A stretch of 64,000 bases of DNA, from NCBI GenBank assembly GCA_003586115.2, contig QVOM02000119.1:48571428-48635427 (forward strand), written 5' to 3'. Below the pieces are notes generated by a model, which saw only the letters and a list, made by a program, of their open reading frames with translations, did no database searches and was not told the origin of the DNA. Position numbers and translations under genes: made by a program. Every line of letters starts with the position of its first letter. Position 1 is the first letter of the stretch. The DNA is from Salvator merianae. Taxonomy: Eukaryota > Chordata > Lepidosauria > Squamata > Teiidae. Shown here piece by piece: positions 33,736-45,247 of this stretch.

Positions 33736-33953
33736 CTCGGCTGCCGCCGTTTGGTCCGCCCCGGGCGGCGGAACATGTAGCTACACCACTGCTAGTGTGT
33801 GAATGCCACCACCTCTAAGCCACTTTTGAGCTACTTTTCTTTTCTTTTTTTTTACTGCAGGTGGATGCAAGCCAAGGTCTATGAAGTGTGCCCTTTGCTC
33901 CTGCACTATCATGTTTCAATTTCAAAATAAAGGCAAATGCATATAGATAGTAC

Positions 33954-34117
33954 CTGTTAGTTTTCCATATATGAACCACGTCAGGATCTGTAATTTTTTT
34001 ATTTTCTGCCTGAGCATCCAAAAAGTCAAAAAAATATTTGACAGCAACTGGGACTTTATTGTTGGGCAAAGTCCAAATGCTCCTAAAGAGCATTTCAACA
34101 ACTGAGTGAACTGCAAC
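33954..34117 (-). CDS. PLXNC1: PLXNC1 exon (VAVHSVVEMLFRSIW...)
   Basis: 164 bp. Acceptor TTTTATCCTAG, donor GTACTA. VAVHSVVEMLFRSIWTLPNN, then KYFFDFLDAQAENKKITDPD and VVHIWKTN, ending two bases into Ser. KYFFDFLD and DPDVVHIWKTN are plexin GAP hallmarks. Confidence 0.97.
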
Positions 34118-35269
34118 CTAGGATAAAAAATAATACCTTTGATTACGTTTACAAAGCAAAAAACCTTCCTGATATATAAATCATCAAAACAACTGCACTA
34201 TCCTCTGAAGAAAAATATATACAACTCATCCATCATTCCAGCTTTCAGGGTAGATATAAAAATAATGCCTGCATTATGTTGTAATTGCCACTATCACATG
34301 ATTCGAATAATCTGATCTTGCATGGATAAAGTCTACCTTCCTCTCTCTCCCTTAAACAGTTACTATGTGATTTATTTCTTTTCAAGATTGGTACCAAAGT
34401 CATGTTTCTTAGGGCCATTCTGTCTCACTGATCCATACGTGGTTAAAAAACAAGAATTAGAGAGAACAAATATATAGATAGTTCTCACAATGAAGGAATA
34501 TAAACAGCAGGTTCACTTTTTCAAAATTTATTTATATATTCATTTAAAGTATTTATATATTATTCTCCATTAAAAAAACAAACCCTTGCAAAACTTTTTC
34601 AAAAGAGCAACTTACAAAATGTCAATAGTCTAAGATAGGGAAATCATATAACAGACATGAAGTAAGATAAAAGCTGATTTATGACTAAAAAAAGATTTTT
34701 TTTTACAGGGTAACTGGCACTATTGTTTCCATCCTCTGTCTCTTACTATCTGATGGCATGACAACTTGCTTAGGAATCCTTCCTCCCTGGTGGTTGCGAT
34801 AAATTGTCAGGGCAGTGAGAGAGTCTTACCTGAGCCGGCTCACAAGATAGATAAGCCTGATCAAATAGCATGTCTGCTTAGCAATACAGTGTCAGCAGCG
34901 AGACTGTAGAGCTATGACCTAGAAATCCCTAGACAGAGATTTTGACTCAGCTACGGAAGGTTACAGTGAGTAACCTTAAGCCAGACTCTACATCTCACTC
35001 TAATCTACTACACAAGATTGTAGGCAAGAGAATAATGTGCACAACCTGAGCCCTTTAGAAGAAAGATGAGATATCAAAATGCAACTAAGTAAGTAAAATA
35101 AAACTTTCAAGTCAACAGGAAGTAGCTGGATAGGTGAAGGAAGCTGCACTGTTTATAACCTGTTGCATCATTCTATAAAAATACATGCTGGGTTTTTCTG
35201 CAGCCCAAATTTAAAAAGCTTCTTACATTTATACATATTATATAGCTTGGAATAAAACCAAAGAATTAC
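34118..35269 (-). other. PLXNC1 intron, nothing recognised
   Basis: AT-rich, with a TTTATTTATATATT stretch near 34527. No exon or clear repeat. Confidence 0.55.
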
Positions 35270-35377
35270 CTTTGTAGACAAAAGTTTAGTGAGGTACATC
35301 TCCTTTACTTTAAATTTTTGTTTTCCTTTATGTTTCACACTCTGTATATCTTTTGCTGCTTCTGCATCTGGTAATAT
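35270..35377 (-). CDS. PLXNC1: PLXNC1 exon, 108 bp
   Basis: Acceptor TTTTTTATAG, donor GTAATT. 36 codons, phase 0: ILPDAEAAKDIQSVKHKGKQ then KFKVKEMYLTKLLSTK. VKEMYLTKLLSTK joins the Rho-binding insert back to the GAP. Confidence 0.96.
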
Positions 35378-35924
35378 CTATAAAAAATGGTTACAGAAAT
35401 GTTCATGCAGATGTAGTGGTGAAAAGGATGAACTGAAAAGAAGTAGCTTTTAGGCACAACCATCCCTAGGATCTACTGTTCCTGAAATCCTGTATCCTCC
35501 AAACCTTTGTGAATTGCAATATGCCTATGAGAAATAAGGGATTAGAGGAACACCCTGTACCCAGTGGGACAAGTCCCGCCCTATTTATTCCCCTACTTTG
35601 GACAAACAAGTCAAAGGAATGTGAAGTCTACTGAGACAGCTGGAAGGAAAAAAGAGCACCAAATTATCTATGGAAGAACTGAAGTACAGTGGGAAGAGGC
35701 AGGCTTAGTGGTCAGGAAGGGCAAAAAATCCTGTTAGGAGGGGGAAAGGCTATTAACCACATCCTTTATTCCCAAAATGCCAGGAAACAGTTTCTCTGTG
35801 GCACTTGCAAGCAGCCTAGACGCTTCCTTGTATCAAGGGAGTGTCTTATGGCACCAGCTGCAGATCCACAAAAGGCTGCACTTAGATACAGTAAAAAACA
35901 AAAAACAAAAAAACCAAACAGTGG

Positions 35925-36435
35925 CTGAGAAGTATCTTTGAGGTGCTAGCTGCTGCATGGTATTGTTCCCATCCTACCTCTATCTGCATTACAGTAGACT
36001 TGTACCAAACTGTGCCTCACCTGACAATTCTGGTCTCCGCACAGCACACATAAGTAAAAGCTGCAGGGAACTCACCTGTTCAGGAAATGTGGTCACTCCC
36101 TTCATGTGTGGGGCTACACTCTGTTCCTGCACTATGATATTATGTGCAGTTACAATGAGGGGCCCTCCTGTGGAGGGGGAAAAATGGCAGCAGCCACATT
36201 TCCCAAATAGGTTCCATTTCTTGTATCATTTGTAAGGGGCTTGCCTACTCCTAAGTAACTGCAGGTGTTGTGGAGAGCCTGGGGTTGTCAGGTGAGGCAC
36301 CAGACAGTCCTGGCATCTCTAAGCTGTGTGTTTTTTTCTAAGCTGCAGTTCAGCACAAGCCTATATTAAAGACCTTTAATGTAGATTAGAGAACACTAGC
36401 AGCCACCTTTTGAGCTGCTTTTTAAAAGGTGCATG
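35925..36435. mobile_element. CTTAGAGGTGG-family MITE, longer copy
   Basis: Left part ATCTTTGAGGTGCTAGCTGC, GTTCCCATCCTACCTCTATC; right part TTTAATGTAGATTAGAGAAC, CTAGCAGCCACCTTTTGAGC. These are inverted, decayed versions of the ends seen at 33003-33833. About 500 bp, non-coding, and just upstream of a small PLXNC1 exon. Confidence 0.68.
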
Positions 36436-36495
36436 GAAACAACTAAATTCACCTATCCAGAAACTCTAAATGACAAAAGACTACTGCTGACTTAC

Positions 36496-36539
36496 CAAGT
36501 GGCAATAACTGTCAGAGTATTCCCAAGGTGAGCAACAAA
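36496..36539 (-). CDS. PLXNC1: PLXNC1 44-bp exon
   Basis: Acceptor TTTTTCTTCTTTAG, donor GTAAGT. Two bases complete Val, then CCSPWEYSDSYCHL. It is required: without it the exons at 37031 (phase +1) and 35270 (phase 0) do not join. EYSDSYCHL lines up with human EYSDDHCHL, as I recall it, between the Rho-binding insert and the GAP. Confidence 0.9.
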
Positions 36540-37030
36540 CTAAAGAAGAAAAACAAAACAAATGAACTGAATGCAATAAATATGATCAAATCACTGCCTA
36601 TAAGTTAGGTCCACGTCAGTGAGAAAGATATCCAGATACACGACTTCCACTATGTCTCTATGCAAGCTACCCACATACGTGATTCCCACCCATCTCAGTG
36701 CACAGTTCCTAAATTATCTGGCTGTCCATCATTGGAAAGCCATATTGGTGGACATTTGGATTTAATCTGAGTTCGTACACCAAGGCTGTGGTGTTCCACA
36801 CATTAAATGGCTACTTCCACAATCCTAGCAAATATTGCCAGTCCAAAATGTCTAAAGGCCCAAAGGTTTCCATCTTCTGCCTTATTTTATCCTTACTTAC
36901 AATGCTAAATATTATAAAACTGTTCTCATACTCATCACTCATATGTACAAATGGCTCAGAACTATAACTTAAATCGTTTCCCATCCCTGCTTTATAAATA
37001 CATGAAATAATTTTTTCATTGTTCCAGTAC

Positions 37031-37082
37031 CTGAAAGGTCTGTTTTCTTCTTAAAGACTTTAATAGTTGCTCCATCTAAAAT
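37031..37082 (-). CDS. PLXNC1: PLXNC1 52-bp exon
   Basis: Acceptor TGTGTTCAG, donor GTACTG. ILDGATIKVFKKKTDLS plus one base of the next codon. It is the end of the Rho-binding domain (human SNGSTIKVFKK). Confidence 0.94.
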
Positions 37083-38489
37083 CTGAACACAAAACAACCT
37101 GCTGTAATACATCCATTTATATGAACATGTACATATTTCATATGTTCTTCAGTCTACATTATTTAACAAAAACAAAATGTGTGTACTGTTCAATACTAGA
37201 CTAACATCCAGCCGGTCACAGCTGAAACTGCAGAGCCTGACTTTTAACTTGATCACCCAACATGTGCTTCTTACACTCAAAGTTTTAACAACAACTGTGG
37301 GGGGAGCACAATGATTGTTAAATATAAACAGAACAATAGGTACACCAACAGTGAAGCCCACACAACATTATTTTCTATTCTAGTAGATTCAGAAGGAAAC
37401 CATAGACTCTCCAGTCTCTGATGGATAATCAGCCATGTGTAAAGCCTGCCCACATCTGAGATTATTTTGTATTCACCAATTACACTAGTAGGAATATACA
37501 TTTGTTTAAGAAGCCAGAGAAACAACTGCATGAAAGTTTAGGCATCACAGCAGCAACATTGCTATACAATTGTTAAGTTCTAAACCACAGTTAGCTAGCT
37601 TGACTGGGCACAAGCTCTGTACTAAAGCAGGCTGCCTTTGCTCTTCCCTCAGTCAGGATTAGGTATGAATCAAATTGCAGTTTATATGAAACACAGTGCT
37701 CACAAAAGCCCGGGACAGTCAGGTGTGTCATCTGACAGACAGCCCCATGCACCTAAGCAATGATGTTGCACTTGTGTGCATTGCTCCTGGGGAGGAGAAT
37801 AATAGCAGTGGTCATGTTGCATGGATGGGATCTCCAAGAGGTGAGTTCCCTACACTGTTTACATGGGCCTCACCTACTCCAGAGAAGGCTCCAGGTACCA
37901 TAGACAGTCTAAGTGCCTGGGACTGTCGGGTGCCTCACATGACAACCCCAGGCCTCTCTGATAACTTTGTTTCATGTAAACTGCAGTTAGGCACATCAAC
38001 AGTCAGGGAGGAAAACCACAAAATAGATAACTCAGTGTTATATCCAAACCAACAATTGTTATTGTCAGAACACTTCCTTGGCTAAAATGGGTGTTGTTAC
38101 ATTCTTGGCCGTATCTCTGTCAACTACACTAATCTGACAATATACTACTGCTGAAATTTTGAAAGGAATGAAGAAGGATTAACAGAAACTTGTAGAAAAA
38201 AGGTTTCCATTCTTCACCTTAGAGTATACTAGCTTCCTACACTATATTACTCCACTGTGCTCATTTCCCATTCATGAATAATGAAACTTTATAGAGTCAT
38301 ATAAATTTTTTAGTTGAATTTTGCCAATACAGTATAACCCAGAAGAGAAGTGAAGAGGGAATGCAAATTAAATCTCTTTATCTAGTATGTGTTTTCGTTT
38401 TTTTGATGTTTTATCAAAAATACCTTCACTTTCTGGTAGTTTCTAATTATACCTTCGCTGCCCCACTTATCACATATATTTTGCTGTTA
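37083..38489 (-). other. PLXNC1 intron with an unassigned dispersed repeat
   Basis: A repeat-like block at about 37690-38006 contains CTGCAGTTAGGCACATC, found also near 14820, and CCTGGGACTGTCGGGTGCC-type sequence resembling 36275-36310. The 129-codon ORF there (37696-38085) has no known domain. Confidence 0.5.
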
Positions 38490-38770
38490 AGATTGATTGA
38501 TTTGTTTATTTGTTTATACATTTATAATATTTATATACCGCTTCCCATTTAAATATAATCTTGAAGCTGTGTATAAAGAATAAAATCAACTAAAATCATA
38601 ATCATTATATAAAAACACAATTAAAATGAAGGTTGGGGGAAACAAAAGAATGGCCTGGGTAAAAAGATAGGTCTTCAGTTAGGGCATATAGACCAGGAGT
38701 ATAGATGCCCCATCAATATCAGAGGCTAGACTATTCTAGAAGCGCTCTTGTAAAAATCTCTGAGTAAGTC
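38490..38770 (-). mobile_element. L2/CR1-group LINE 3' end
   Basis: Plus strand TTTATATACCGCTTCCCATT, AAAGATAGGTCTTCAGTTAG and GAGGCTAGACTATTCTAGAA run parallel to 41020-41240. So this is a second antisense 3' fragment of the same LINE. Confidence 0.78.
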
Positions 38771-40532
38771 AGGCTGCCAAAACAAAACTCCAAAGACAAT
38801 TCAACTGAGCACTGTCAAAATAAGTATCTGTTTTCAAAGTGCTTGCAGATTTTTTTTCACTTACTAAACTTCTGTAGCATAAGACACTTGCCAAAATGAG
38901 GAAAAACAGAAAATTCATCTAAAACATAGCAGTCAATACGAGGAAAGGTAGTTTGTTTCTTAAGATTCACCTATACACAAGGTAGAGGAAATTAGAAGCA
39001 ATACTCCGTCCATTCCATCAGTAATCCACAAAGTGTTTAGTGCATGCCAAGTGCACAGTATTTAAATCACATTGGTATTTGGGAGCTAGTTTTGGGAGCC
39101 CAGGCCATCCCTGCCTACCAACTCCCAATCACTCCATACACAGTGAGCTGATTACTCATTGGCAGTTCTGCCAGAAAATGCCCACACCTCTGCAAAAGAG
39201 CACCATCCCTGGTACCTGGGACACCGTACAGTGCTAAATTAATGCCTAAGAACAAGAAGTATGCTCACAGACATGGTCACAAGATCTTCAAAGCCTTTGA
39301 AGCCTCCTCAAGTTTGCCCTGGTTTCAAAACACTGAGTTGATCAATGGAAGTCAAGGAAAGGTTAGGTAAGGGGAGGCAACAACCAACTCTGAACTCAAA
39401 CAATATTATTGAAAAGAGAAAAAAAAAGGAATCCACAAATCAAAATCTCAAATACAAATGCATACCTCTTCCCTCAATCTCTTTATCAACCCACAATTTG
39501 GATGCATGAGGCAAAGGCTTATTAGTGGTAGCAGTGGCATCACAGCTATGCAAGAGAGGCATTTCGCTCACGTCCCCTTATTCACACCTGTGGAACAGGT
39601 CTTCTGGGCATGTATAAGAGTGCTGATGCACCACAGCAGAATTCCAGTGTTGATGTGCAGTGATTGACCAGTTAAAAACAAATTTAAAAAATATCCTGTA
39701 ATGTTCTCTCCAGCTGCAGTTAATCTGGCATAATATTCACATCCAAACAGAAAACTGGTCTAATTGGAAAAAATGGATTAAAACTGGCTAAAATCCACTC
39801 TGCAGATACTGAAGATTTTGCCAGGGCCTCAACGAGACCAGTGCAGATCATCAGATTCCAATGTGAGCTTTGCAGGCCACAGATGGTTCTTGTACACAGA
39901 AAAAAACTAATGTAGTCAAAGCCCTAGGCATGTTGACTGAAAGCCCTCATGAAAAACCTTGGAGTAACACTAAGAAGTAACTAAGAAGCACAGGGAGAAA
40001 TTGGTTTGTTTACACTAAAAAATATTTGCCTATTCTAAATAGGAAATTTACAAAAATAGATGCCTGGAGAATATGCAATGATATTGCTGTTATTTTTTCT
40101 AAATCAGACTACTGCTCTAGCAAATCATTGGGCTGGTATAAATGCATTTTTAACACAATAAATTGGGTTGGTATAAATAAATGTCTAAACTTTTATGTTT
40201 TCACTGACCCAAGTCTGTTCTCACTTTGTTATAAAACCTTTCAGTTTTTCTCTTTTCTCCTTACTCAAAAAATACTGCTGGCTATACTTTATTTATTAAG
40301 TGTGTATGACAATATAACTTGGCTAACAATGCCAACACTGTGCATGTCTATTCTGAAGGAAGTCCCTCTGAATACAGAATGACTTATTCCAAGTAAGAAT
40401 ACACAAGGCTGCAGATAGATCCCATTGGACCTCCATGAAAGCTAACAATAATGTCTGACATTGTAAAAAAAGAAGCTTTTCCACAAAACACAAAATCAAC
40501 TCTTCAACATATTACCAAATTTTGCACATTAC
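38771..40532 (-). other. PLXNC1 intron, nothing recognised
   Basis: AT-rich. The 118-codon plus ORF at 40026-40382 is hydrophobic, but has no splice support and no known family. Confidence 0.5.
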
Positions 40533-40624
40533 CTCATAATGCTGTATGGTGTTCAGCTTGGTAATTCCATTTTCAACCATCACAGAGGTGCTATCTATGT
40601 CTGAAAGTTCTTTTACTTGTGCGC
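40533..40624 (-). CDS. PLXNC1: PLXNC1 exon, 92 bp
   Basis: Acceptor CTTTATTCAG, donor GTAATG. Two bases complete Gly, then AQVKELSDIDSTSVMVENGI and TKLNTIQHYE, leaving in phase 0. Rho-binding domain; compare human LLDIDSSSVILEDGITKLNTIGHYE. Confidence 0.95.
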
Positions 40625-40959
40625 CTGAATAAAGGGCTGCCAAATAATTATATTGCAAACAATAAAGGTTAAATGTTTTCTCTTCTTATCTCTAAGAGGT
40701 CAAAAGTAAAGCAATCTCATGACGAAGTCAAACAGAAGAAGCTACTGTGACAAGGTGCTCAAAACATTCAATATTCTAAATTGTACTGTTCTCCATCACC
40801 TCCACATTACTTTCCCACACACCAGCTTTACTAAACCAGATCTGATGATGCCACTAATGCCAGTGTTCTAAATGCTATTCCCCACACAACACACTGTGGC
40901 GAGACAGGCTGTGGCAGTCTACTAACGTAACATTTTTCTTTTTATTCTTTTTTTATTAA

Positions 40960-42480
40960 AGGATTTATATATACTCTGAATCAATATATATATAGTACAT
41001 TGCATATATTTATTTAGAATATTTATATAACACATCCCATTAAAATAAAACCTTGAAACAGTTTACAAAACATGAATAAAAATGACTAAAATCTTAATAA
41101 TATGAAAACATGATTAAAATCAAGGATGCGGGAAACAAACAGGCAAGGCTTCACTCTGGAAAGGCCTAGGTAAAAAGATGTCTTCAATCAGCGCCTAAAA
41201 ACCAGAAATGTAGGCGTCCTATGAATATGAGACGGGAGACTATTCCAGAGGGTGAGTGCCACCACAGAGAAGGCACAACAGCTCATAGTAATATCATGAC
41301 GTTTAGCAATTTGTTGTACCCACAGTAGAACTTCCTCTGAAGATCCTAATGAACACACAGGTATATACTGAGAGAGGCAGACTGCTAAGTAAGTTGGTCC
41401 CAAGTTGTTAAGACCCTTGTACGCTAAGGATAAAACCTTGAATCTGGTGTGGTAGTTAATTGGCAACCAATACAGGTGCTTAAACACAGGCATGTTATGT
41501 GCACAATGCCCCACTGAACAACCTATCTGTTGTAATTTGCACTAGTTGCAACTTCCAGGCAAGGTACGAGGGTAGTCCTACATAGAGTGCATTATAATAA
41601 TCTAAATACAAAGTTACCAGTGCATAGACAACAGTGGCTAAGCTATCTCTGTCCAGCTAAGACCATAGTTGGTACACCAGCTGAAGCTAGTAATAGTCAC
41701 TCCTAGCTACAGAGGTCACTTGAGCCTCCAGTGACAATGATGACGCAAGCAGCGCCACCAAACTATGCACTTATTCTTTCTGAGAGAATACGACCCCATC
41801 CCAAACAGGCAAACTTTCAAGCACCCAAACATGAGAACCACCACCCACAGAGTCTCCGTCTTTTCAGGATTCAGCTTTAGTATACTGGTGGTCATCCAGT
41901 CCATCACTGCATCCAAGCACTGGTTCAGGACATCCACAGTCTCTCCTGACTCAAATGTAATGGAGAAATAGAGCTAGGCGTCATCTGTGTACTGATGACA
42001 CTCTAGTCCAAAACTCCTGATGACCTCCTCCAATGGCTTCATATTAAATAGCACTGGAGATAAATAAAAAAAGTACCCTGAAGGACCTCAAGCTCAGTTG
42101 CCAGGCCCCTGAGGCACAACTGACCAACATTATTCTCTGGGATTGAGCCTGCAGATAGGAACTGTACAACTTTAGCACAGTGCCTCCCATCCCACATAGA
42201 TGATCCAGGAGGATACCAACCATCAGGACAACCAAGACTGATTCTGTCCCAAACCTAGGCCTGAACCCACACTGAAATGGATCCAGATAGTCACTTTCAT
42301 CCAGGAATGCCTGCAATTGCACAGCCACAACCTTCTCTAGAACCTTACCCAGAAAGGGAGTGTTAGCCACTGGGTGGTAGTTAGAACAAACCTCTGGGTT
42401 CAGGGAAGGCTTTTTCAGGAGGGGATGAACCATTGTCTCTTTCAAGGTCAGTGGGACTTACAGTTTCATGCATAAGGCAG
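40960..42480 (-). mobile_element. L2/CR1-group LINE, ORF2 3' part, decayed
   Basis: The minus strand encodes, in broken frames, reverse transcriptase pieces: LLKKPSLNPEVCSNYHPVAN and FLDESDYLDPFQCGFRPRFG (42044-42445), LNQCLDAVMDWMTTSILKLN (41716-41937), and the C-terminal HLYWLPINYHTRFKVLSLAY and SVVALTLWNSLPSHI (41188-41514). It is followed by a 3' UTR and an A-rich tail near 40960. About 1.5 kb, the largest LINE remnant here. Confidence 0.9.
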
Positions 42481-42609
42481 GCTAACTGTAATTAATATAA
42501 GAGGTAATTTCCTTCAGAGTTGTATTACCTCACTGTCCATTTCTTAACAACAAAGGGATAAATATTTATCTGCGGTTTTAAAAACTCAAACACAAGAATT
42601 GCTGTTGTA

Positions 42610-43360
42610 CAAGGGTGTGTATGAAACACTAAATGCAATGCTCAAACCAGCTGCATTTTGTGGGCACCCTGAATCAATCTCTGTTCTTGTTTGTTTAAAC
42701 CAGTTTGGGGGGACCAGATTCTTTTTCCACCAATCCTGCACTGGCACAGGCTATAAGAAGAAAAATGCCATCTTATACTTAATGTAGGTAAAAGGAACCC
42801 TATGCAACCACATGCAGTGTCTCTGAGCACTTTCTACAGACATCCTTTTTCCCAGCACGTACTAGCACAGGGTTAGTAGAGACAAATGTTTTTGGCAGAC
42901 CCAAGAGGCACCACAGGTGGTTGCATGAGGTTACTTTAATTCTGATACCCTAGCAGGGGCTGATTTGGGATGTAGCCTGTCTGCATGTCACTGCCATGTT
43001 CAGGAATTACTTCAGCTGTTCCCAGATGCTACTAGCTGTGGACAACTAAAACATTGTCCACAGCTTGACTGGGAGCAGCTGGATGGAACCCAGTAGAAGT
43101 GTTCACACCCTCTTCCGTGTGTTGCCGCAGTCACTGTCATGGTGATTGGGCATGCCATCTGCACTTCAAGTCCTGGTGGTCCAGTTTGGGCTGTTAACAG
43201 CCCTTGAAGTGTGGGCAGCTCCCTCCATACCTGATCCCTTCCAGTCTGGTATACTATAGCTAAGCTATTCCCATACCAAACCAGATTGTAAAGTGCCAAC
43301 AGGCCCTTGGTTTGAACTTGAAATGAACAACTCAGATACAAACTTGCACACCCCTGATAT
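42610..43360. mobile_element. Possible MITE with GGTGTGCA-type ends
   Basis: Left AAGGGTGTGTATGAAAC, right CAAACTTGCACACCCCTGAT, inverted over about 750 bp. The motif resembles the GGGATGTGCA ends of other MITEs here. The weakest of these calls. Confidence 0.45.
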
Positions 43361-43432
43361 TTTAAGCATAGTCAAGGCAGAATAAAAGTCTATTTTTAAA
43401 AAAATATTTTTAAGATTATAGCAATGCCTTAC

Positions 43433-43610
43433 CAAGGCTTGTTTCATTCAGTTGGAGACCATAAAGAGACCCATTCTTATTTAGAAAAGCTTGGAGGATC
43501 TTCTCTTTGGCTTGTCCTATGGTATCACAGTCCAAGACATTAACCTTGATAGTTTTGCAAGTACATTCGCCTTCACTTTCTGGGATTTCTTCAAAGACAA
43601 CATTTAAAGC
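43433..43610 (-). CDS. PLXNC1: PLXNC1 exon (ALNVVFEEIPES...)
   Basis: 178 bp. Acceptor TTATTTTAG, donor GTAAGG. ALNVVFEEIPESEGECTCKT, then NVLDCDTIGQAKEKILQAFL and GLQLNETSL, ending one base into Gly. Ubiquitin-like Rho-binding domain; DCDTIGQAKEKI is conserved across plexins. Confidence 0.96.
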
Positions 43611-43665
43611 CTAAAATAATAACAACGTTTCAAATTATCTTTAAAACCAAGTAAGAGAGATAGCC

Positions 43666-44093
43666 AGTATGGGCTCTGCTGTACTGTTGCTTAGGCAGGA
43701 CCAGAAAGGGGACTACAGGCTGCCCTTTGGCATGTTTATATGGAATACAGAAGGCCCCGCCCACCACTGGTATGCTGCATCTGCAAAGGATGGAGCATCA
43801 TCCAGACCAAGGGGTCCTTGATTCCAAGTGCACTGTCAAAATCAGTTTCCTGGGGGCTCCGAGGCTAGGAACTTCTGTTCCAAGCCCTTCAGGGTACTTA
43901 GAGACTGGCCCAAAAGCTCATGCAACACTCAGGGTCATTGCAGGGTCTGATTTGCACCAACGGCATCAGGCAGACAGTGCTGTTCCAGACCACACCTGGT
44001 CATAATCTGATCCAGATGCATTGCTGATCCAGATGCTTCGCTGATCCAGATGCACTGGTTCAAATCACAGCCTCTCAGTGCAGAAAGGCCCTA
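43666..44093. mobile_element. MITE with GGGCC..TCTGCA ends
   Basis: Left TATGGGCTCTGCTGTACTGT, right CTCAGTGCAGAAAGGCCCTAAA. The right end matches the GGGCCTTTCTGCACTGAG motif; the left is more decayed. Near the right end are three 17-bp copies of a GATCCAGATGC unit (about 44010-44052). Confidence 0.58.
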
Positions 44094-45100
44094 AATTTAT
44101 ATATAATTCTTAATTTTTACATATAGAATAGGGCATATAATGCATGTAATGAAACAAAAACATGAAAAAAATCCACCTATCCCTTTTATTACAATATCAG
44201 CACAATATGACAATTTATAGACTAAATTTAACACACAATTAAAACCCTTTCCTAGTGTACAAAACCAAACAGCACAAGTGCCAACAAGTCTCTTTAATCC
44301 ATAGCTGAGGGCTAATCCGTTTCTAAGTCACTGACCAAAATTATCCTTCACCTGAGTTCATTCAGTATAACAGAAACGTACAACTGAGTACTTCTAATAT
44401 TCTCAAGATTGTGCTCCATAAATGACTCATGATTTACAAGAGGAAAAAGTAAAAGAACTATTTTATTCACTCTTTCTAGTCATGTGAAGTAGATGTGCCA
44501 TCTGCAGAACACTGTGTGGGCTTATTTCCTCTTTCATCATGAAAAATACCTTTAATATTTGTCTTTCCATCTTATTTAACATAGTTGCAGAGTAGAATTT
44601 TAGTTATTTTTAAAATCTAAAAATACTAATATTTTAGTTATTTTTTTAACACAATTTGATTACATATACAGACTTTTCAAACAGCTCATTTTTTAACCTT
44701 TTTTTTTAAAAAAAAATCTATTTTATATTGTTTTTAATTACATGCTAATAGTATATTATATTTAGTATTTTTAAAAAACATTTTCCATAATTGTGTGTCA
44801 GCCAGAGTACTCTGCTTTTGGGATGACCAGACAAATATGGAGCATAAGTAAATAAATAAACACTAGCTCTAGAATGTCTCAATACTTCTGTTGTGTCATG
44901 TTTGTTTGGCTTGCCTATAGGCTTGGTTGCTGAATATCAGGACAAAGAGTCACAGTTTGACCACGACCACATTTGTAAAGAACAACCTTTTCCCTGGAGC
45001 TGGAATTCTTCCCCTGTGTGGTCATAATGTTCAGTTTCTCCCATATAAACTGGATATTTCCCTCACATTCCACTTGTAGAACACAAATCAACTGACATAC
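44094..45100 (-). other. PLXNC1 intron, nothing recognised
   Basis: Strongly AT-rich, with long A/T runs near 44695-44720. Confidence 0.6.
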
Positions 45101-45247
45101 CACTGTCCTGAATTCAGGTACTTGCCACAGTAACCAGTCTTCATTTAGTGTGTACATGGCTTTGCAAGTTATTACATCCACAGGACCCCTGATCATCCTT
45201 TGATTCAGAGTAGTTATAAGCAAATAGAATGGTTCCCCAAAGGTTTC
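45101..45247 (-). CDS. PLXNC1: PLXNC1 exon (ETFGEPFYLLITTLN...)
   Basis: 147 bp, phase 0. Acceptor TTGTTTCCTAG, donor GTATGT. ETFGEPFYLLITTLNQRMIR, GPVDVITCKAMYTLNEDWLL and WQVPEFRTV. It links the first GAP half to the Rho-binding insert. Its phase-0 start at GAA fixes the preceding exon end and forces a GC donor there. Confidence 0.97.

Larger units (their letters stand above)
33430..33799. mobile_element. Non-autonomous hAT element with 8-bp TSD
   Basis: The element is 33438-33791 (354 bp) between identical 8-mers CTAGTGTG (33430-33437, 33792-33799). Ends: CACTGGCTTAGC on the left and, inverted, CAGTGGTGTAGC on the right. The body is strongly GC-rich (GGGGGGGCGCGGGTGGCGG and so on). It contains an 89-base T run and five exact copies of a 17-bp unit. 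There is no transposase. The long Phe- and Lys-rich ORFs across it are artefacts of the T run. Confidence 0.9.
33003..33833. mobile_element. CTTAGAGGTGG-family MITE interrupted by two insertions
   Basis: The left end AACAGCTTAGAGGTGGTGCT (33009 on) is inverted at the right end as CACCACCTCTAAGCCACTTT (33807-33826). The left part shares GATGCTAGTGCTCCTATCCC and CCACCTCTGATCTACATTAA with copies at 23174 and 35930. The SINE and hAT element lie between the halves, so this MITE was there first. Confidence 0.72.
32783..33953 (-). other. PLXNC1 intron with nested transposons
   Basis: This intron holds a MITE (about 33003-33833) split by a SINE (33122-33430) and a hAT element (33438-33791); each has its own entry. 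The remaining flanks are short and unremarkable. Confidence 0.75.

Noticed and set aside
33384..33818. Long ORFs of 119-143 codons with poly-Phe or poly-Lys
   Set aside because: They are created by the 89-base T run and the 17-bp repeats inside the hAT element.
42044..42445. 133-codon minus ORF as a host gene
   Set aside because: Its sequence is LINE reverse transcriptase, broken at both ends.
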